From positions 5,756 to 42,533 of the forward strand of contig JAHELT010000023.1 in the NCBI GenBank assembly GCA_024644045.1: a stretch of 36,778 nucleotides of DNA, given 5' to 3'. The translations under genes were made by a program, and so were the position numbers. Every line of letters begins with the position of its first letter. Positions within the stretch are counted from its first letter, which is position 1. Below the pieces are notes generated by a model. That model made no database searches. It worked only from the letters and a program-made list of their open reading frames with translations, and was not told where the DNA came from. The DNA comes from Chromatiales bacterium. Lineage in GTDB: Bacteria; Pseudomonadota; Gammaproteobacteria; JAHELT01. This document shows, piece after piece, positions 35,850-36,778 of this stretch.

Positions 35850-36234
35850 TCAACACTCCGGAATAAAGCTGACAGAAACGATTGAGACACCCTCGACGCT
35901 ATCAATCGGCCGCCGGGCGCGGTTCTTGACCGGGCCGCGCGGGGATGCAGGCCACATTGATAGAGTCCCGTGAAAACAACGGGTTATCGAAAAAAATGGA
36001 CACTATCATACCGCGTCCGGCGGGAACACTGCTGCGGTAGCAGAAACTCTCAACACGCTGCCTGTCTATCAAGTAAGCCTGGCCACGGGTGGCGTTATGC
36101 GACGCTTTTTTGGCCGAAAATGGAAGCAACTACCCGGCCAAAAAAGGTTTTTCAGCGCCTCCTGGGATCCGAATTCCGTCTGCCTGCGGCGCCGCCAGGG
36201 TAGTCTGGCCCCGGATGCGGCCGTCTGCGGCGGG
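35850..36234. other. intergenic region between the kinase and tRNA-Ser
   Basis: There is no supportable gene in these 385 bases. The kinase promoter should lie in the AT-richer part at 35950-36015, read on the minus strand, but no hexamer pair stands out. An inverted repeat occupies 36106-36145. Confidence 0.4.
36106..36145. repeat. 11-bp perfect inverted repeat
   Basis: TTTTTTGGCCG (36106-36116) and CGGCCAAAAAA (36135-36145) flank 18 bases. The T and A runs are inside the stem rather than after it, so this is not a standard terminator on either strand, though it may fold in the tRNA-Ser transcript. Confidence 0.5.
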
Positions 36235-36327
36235 TGGCGGAGAGGGTGGGATTCGAACCCACGTGGGGCGGATATGCCCCCAACCGATTTCGAGTCGGTG
36301 CCGTTATGACCACTTCGGTACCTCTCC
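36235..36327 (-). tRNA. tRNA-Ser (anticodon CGA)
   Basis: The 93-nt class II tRNA has encoded CCA. On the minus strand the acceptor GGAGAGG pairs perfectly with CCTCTCC. The anticodon stem ACCGA/TCGGT encloses CTCGAAA with CGA at 34-36. A long variable arm (GGGGGCATATCCGCCCC region) precedes the T-arm GTGGG/CCCAC with loop TTCGAAT. It reads TCG codons. Confidence 0.95.
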
Positions 36328-36388
36328 CGTAGTGCCGTCCTATCTTAATCCTTCACTTCGCCCAGCGTGGTGCGGGGAGGGTGGGATT

Positions 36389-36460
36389 GCGCTGGGCCAT
36401 CCCTGGCCGCGCCCGCCGGGCTTGCTGCGCGGCGCGGTAAATCGTTCCCGACGATTTGCT
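36389..36460. repeat. 72-bp tandem repeat, unit 1
   Basis: The unit begins GCGCTGGGCC and ends GATTTGCT. It contains several small palindromes (GGCCA/TGGCC, GCCCG/CGGGC, AAATCG/CGATTT). It is identical to the following unit and sits in the T-loop of the tRNA-Ser copy. Confidence 0.95.
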
Positions 36461-36532
36461 GCGCTGGGCCATCCCTGGCCGCGCCCGCCGGGCTTGCTGC
36501 GCGGCGCGGTAAATCGTTCCCGACGATTTGCT
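36461..36532. repeat. 72-bp tandem repeat, unit 2
   Basis: This is an exact copy of unit 1, directly adjacent with no spacer. It is followed immediately by the resumed tRNA sequence at 36533. No further copy is visible in the window. Confidence 0.95.
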
Positions 36533-36605
36533 CGACCCACGTGGGGCGGATATGCCCCCAACCGATTTCGAGTCGGTGCCGTTATGACCACTTCGGCAGC
36601 TCTCC

Positions 36606-36778
36606 CATGGCTTCAACGACCTGCCGCGCCGTTCACGCGTTCCGGAGGGTGTCTCCCGTTCACGGCCAACCTCCTCGCTCGCAGCGCCGGGAGGCAGATG
36701 CTTAAACGCGCCCGCACCGGCCTATGCCATGCTGCGAGAATCGCTGCGGCCCCCTCTGCGCGGGCGAAATTCTCGCAC
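36606..36778. other. window end, no gene seen
   Basis: It contains an inverted repeat, TGCGAGAAT (36733-36741) with ATTCTCGCA (36769-36777), at the very edge. The promoter for the minus-strand tRNA-Ser region should be here, but no clear hexamers are visible. Confidence 0.3.

Larger units (their letters stand above)
36368..36605 (-). pseudogene. tRNA-Ser(CGA) copy interrupted in the T-loop by two 72-bp repeats
   Basis: A second copy of the tRNA-Ser sequence matches the intact gene from the anticodon region through the variable arm (plus-strand 36539-36595). Its T-loop is split: TCG remains on one side (36533-36535) and AAT on the other (36386-36388), with 144 inserted bases between them. One T-loop T is lost. 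The acceptor is damaged too (GGAGAGC against CCTCCCC), so a functional tRNA is unlikely. Confidence 0.85.

Noticed and set aside
36389-36532. CRISPR array
   Set aside because: Two adjacent 72-bp units without spacers are a tandem repeat, not a CRISPR array.
36368-36605. Self-splicing intron in tRNA-Ser
   Set aside because: The inserted DNA is two tandem repeats with no intron core, it lies in the T-loop rather than the anticodon loop, and the acceptor stem is also damaged.

Overview
This is a high-GC bacterial chromosome segment, most likely from a free-living, motile gammaproteobacterium. I infer this from the dksA-gluQ pair, a CbrA/CbrB-like transporter-kinase/NtrC regulator pair, a PomA/PomB-type (sodium-driven) flagellar stator, a FliA-type promoter, TAXI-TRAP transporters and a sodium:solute symporter. 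The sodium-coupled genes suggest a marine or halophilic habitat. The genus cannot be fixed from sequence alone; an Ectothiorhodospiraceae/Chromatiales-like lineage is only a guess.

Layout. (1) 1-1.6 kb: dksA and gluQ. (2) 1.65-6.2 kb: a translationally coupled operon of a 66-aa membrane peptide, a 988-aa SLC5/STAC/PAS/histidine kinase and a sigma-54 response regulator, closely resembling Pseudomonas cbrX-cbrA-cbrB. (3) 6.3-13.5 kb: a carbon-uptake block with a sodium:solute symporter behind a -24/-12 promoter, two uncharacterised small-membrane/TPR genes, acetyl-CoA synthetase and a CBS/DUF294 signalling protein. (4) 13.7-16.9 kb, minus strand: three enzymes of trans-4-hydroxy-L-proline catabolism. 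(5) 17.0-18.0 kb: a YheT-like hydrolase. (6) 17.9-21.8 kb, minus strand: pomA-pomB-PilZ-HDOD behind a near-consensus FliA promoter. (7) 21.9-23.9 kb: a secreted DUF11-like protein, tRNA-Ala(CGC), tRNA-Arg(CCT) and a gene-poor stretch. (8) 23.7-32.0 kb: a doubled TAXI-TRAP transporter locus (two binding proteins, two fused permeases, one universal stress protein) preceded by a highly structured leader. (9) 32.0-35.8 kb, minus strand: a PP2C phosphatase and a membrane Ser/Thr kinase with PEGA repeats and a C-terminal formylglycine-enzyme-like domain. (10) 36.2-36.6 kb: tRNA-Ser(CGA) and a second, broken copy whose T-loop carries two identical 72-bp repeats.

How the parts may work together. The best regulatory story is the CbrAB-like block. 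The same 17-bp dyad (TGTTAC-N5-GTWACA) overlaps the likely transcription start of the sensor operon and occurs twice about 80-125 bp upstream of the sigma-54 promoter of the symporter. This predicts a regulator that restrains its own operon and activates the neighbouring uptake gene. The adjacent acs and DUF294 genes suggest acetate or short-chain carboxylate use. The FliA promoter places the stator, a PilZ protein and an HDOD/GAF protein in one late-flagellar unit, linking motor function to second-messenger control.

The least explained items are the structured leader of the TAXI gene, the duplicated TAXI-TRAP system, the repeat-invaded tRNA-Ser copy, and three palindromic REP-like repeats lying just after genes.
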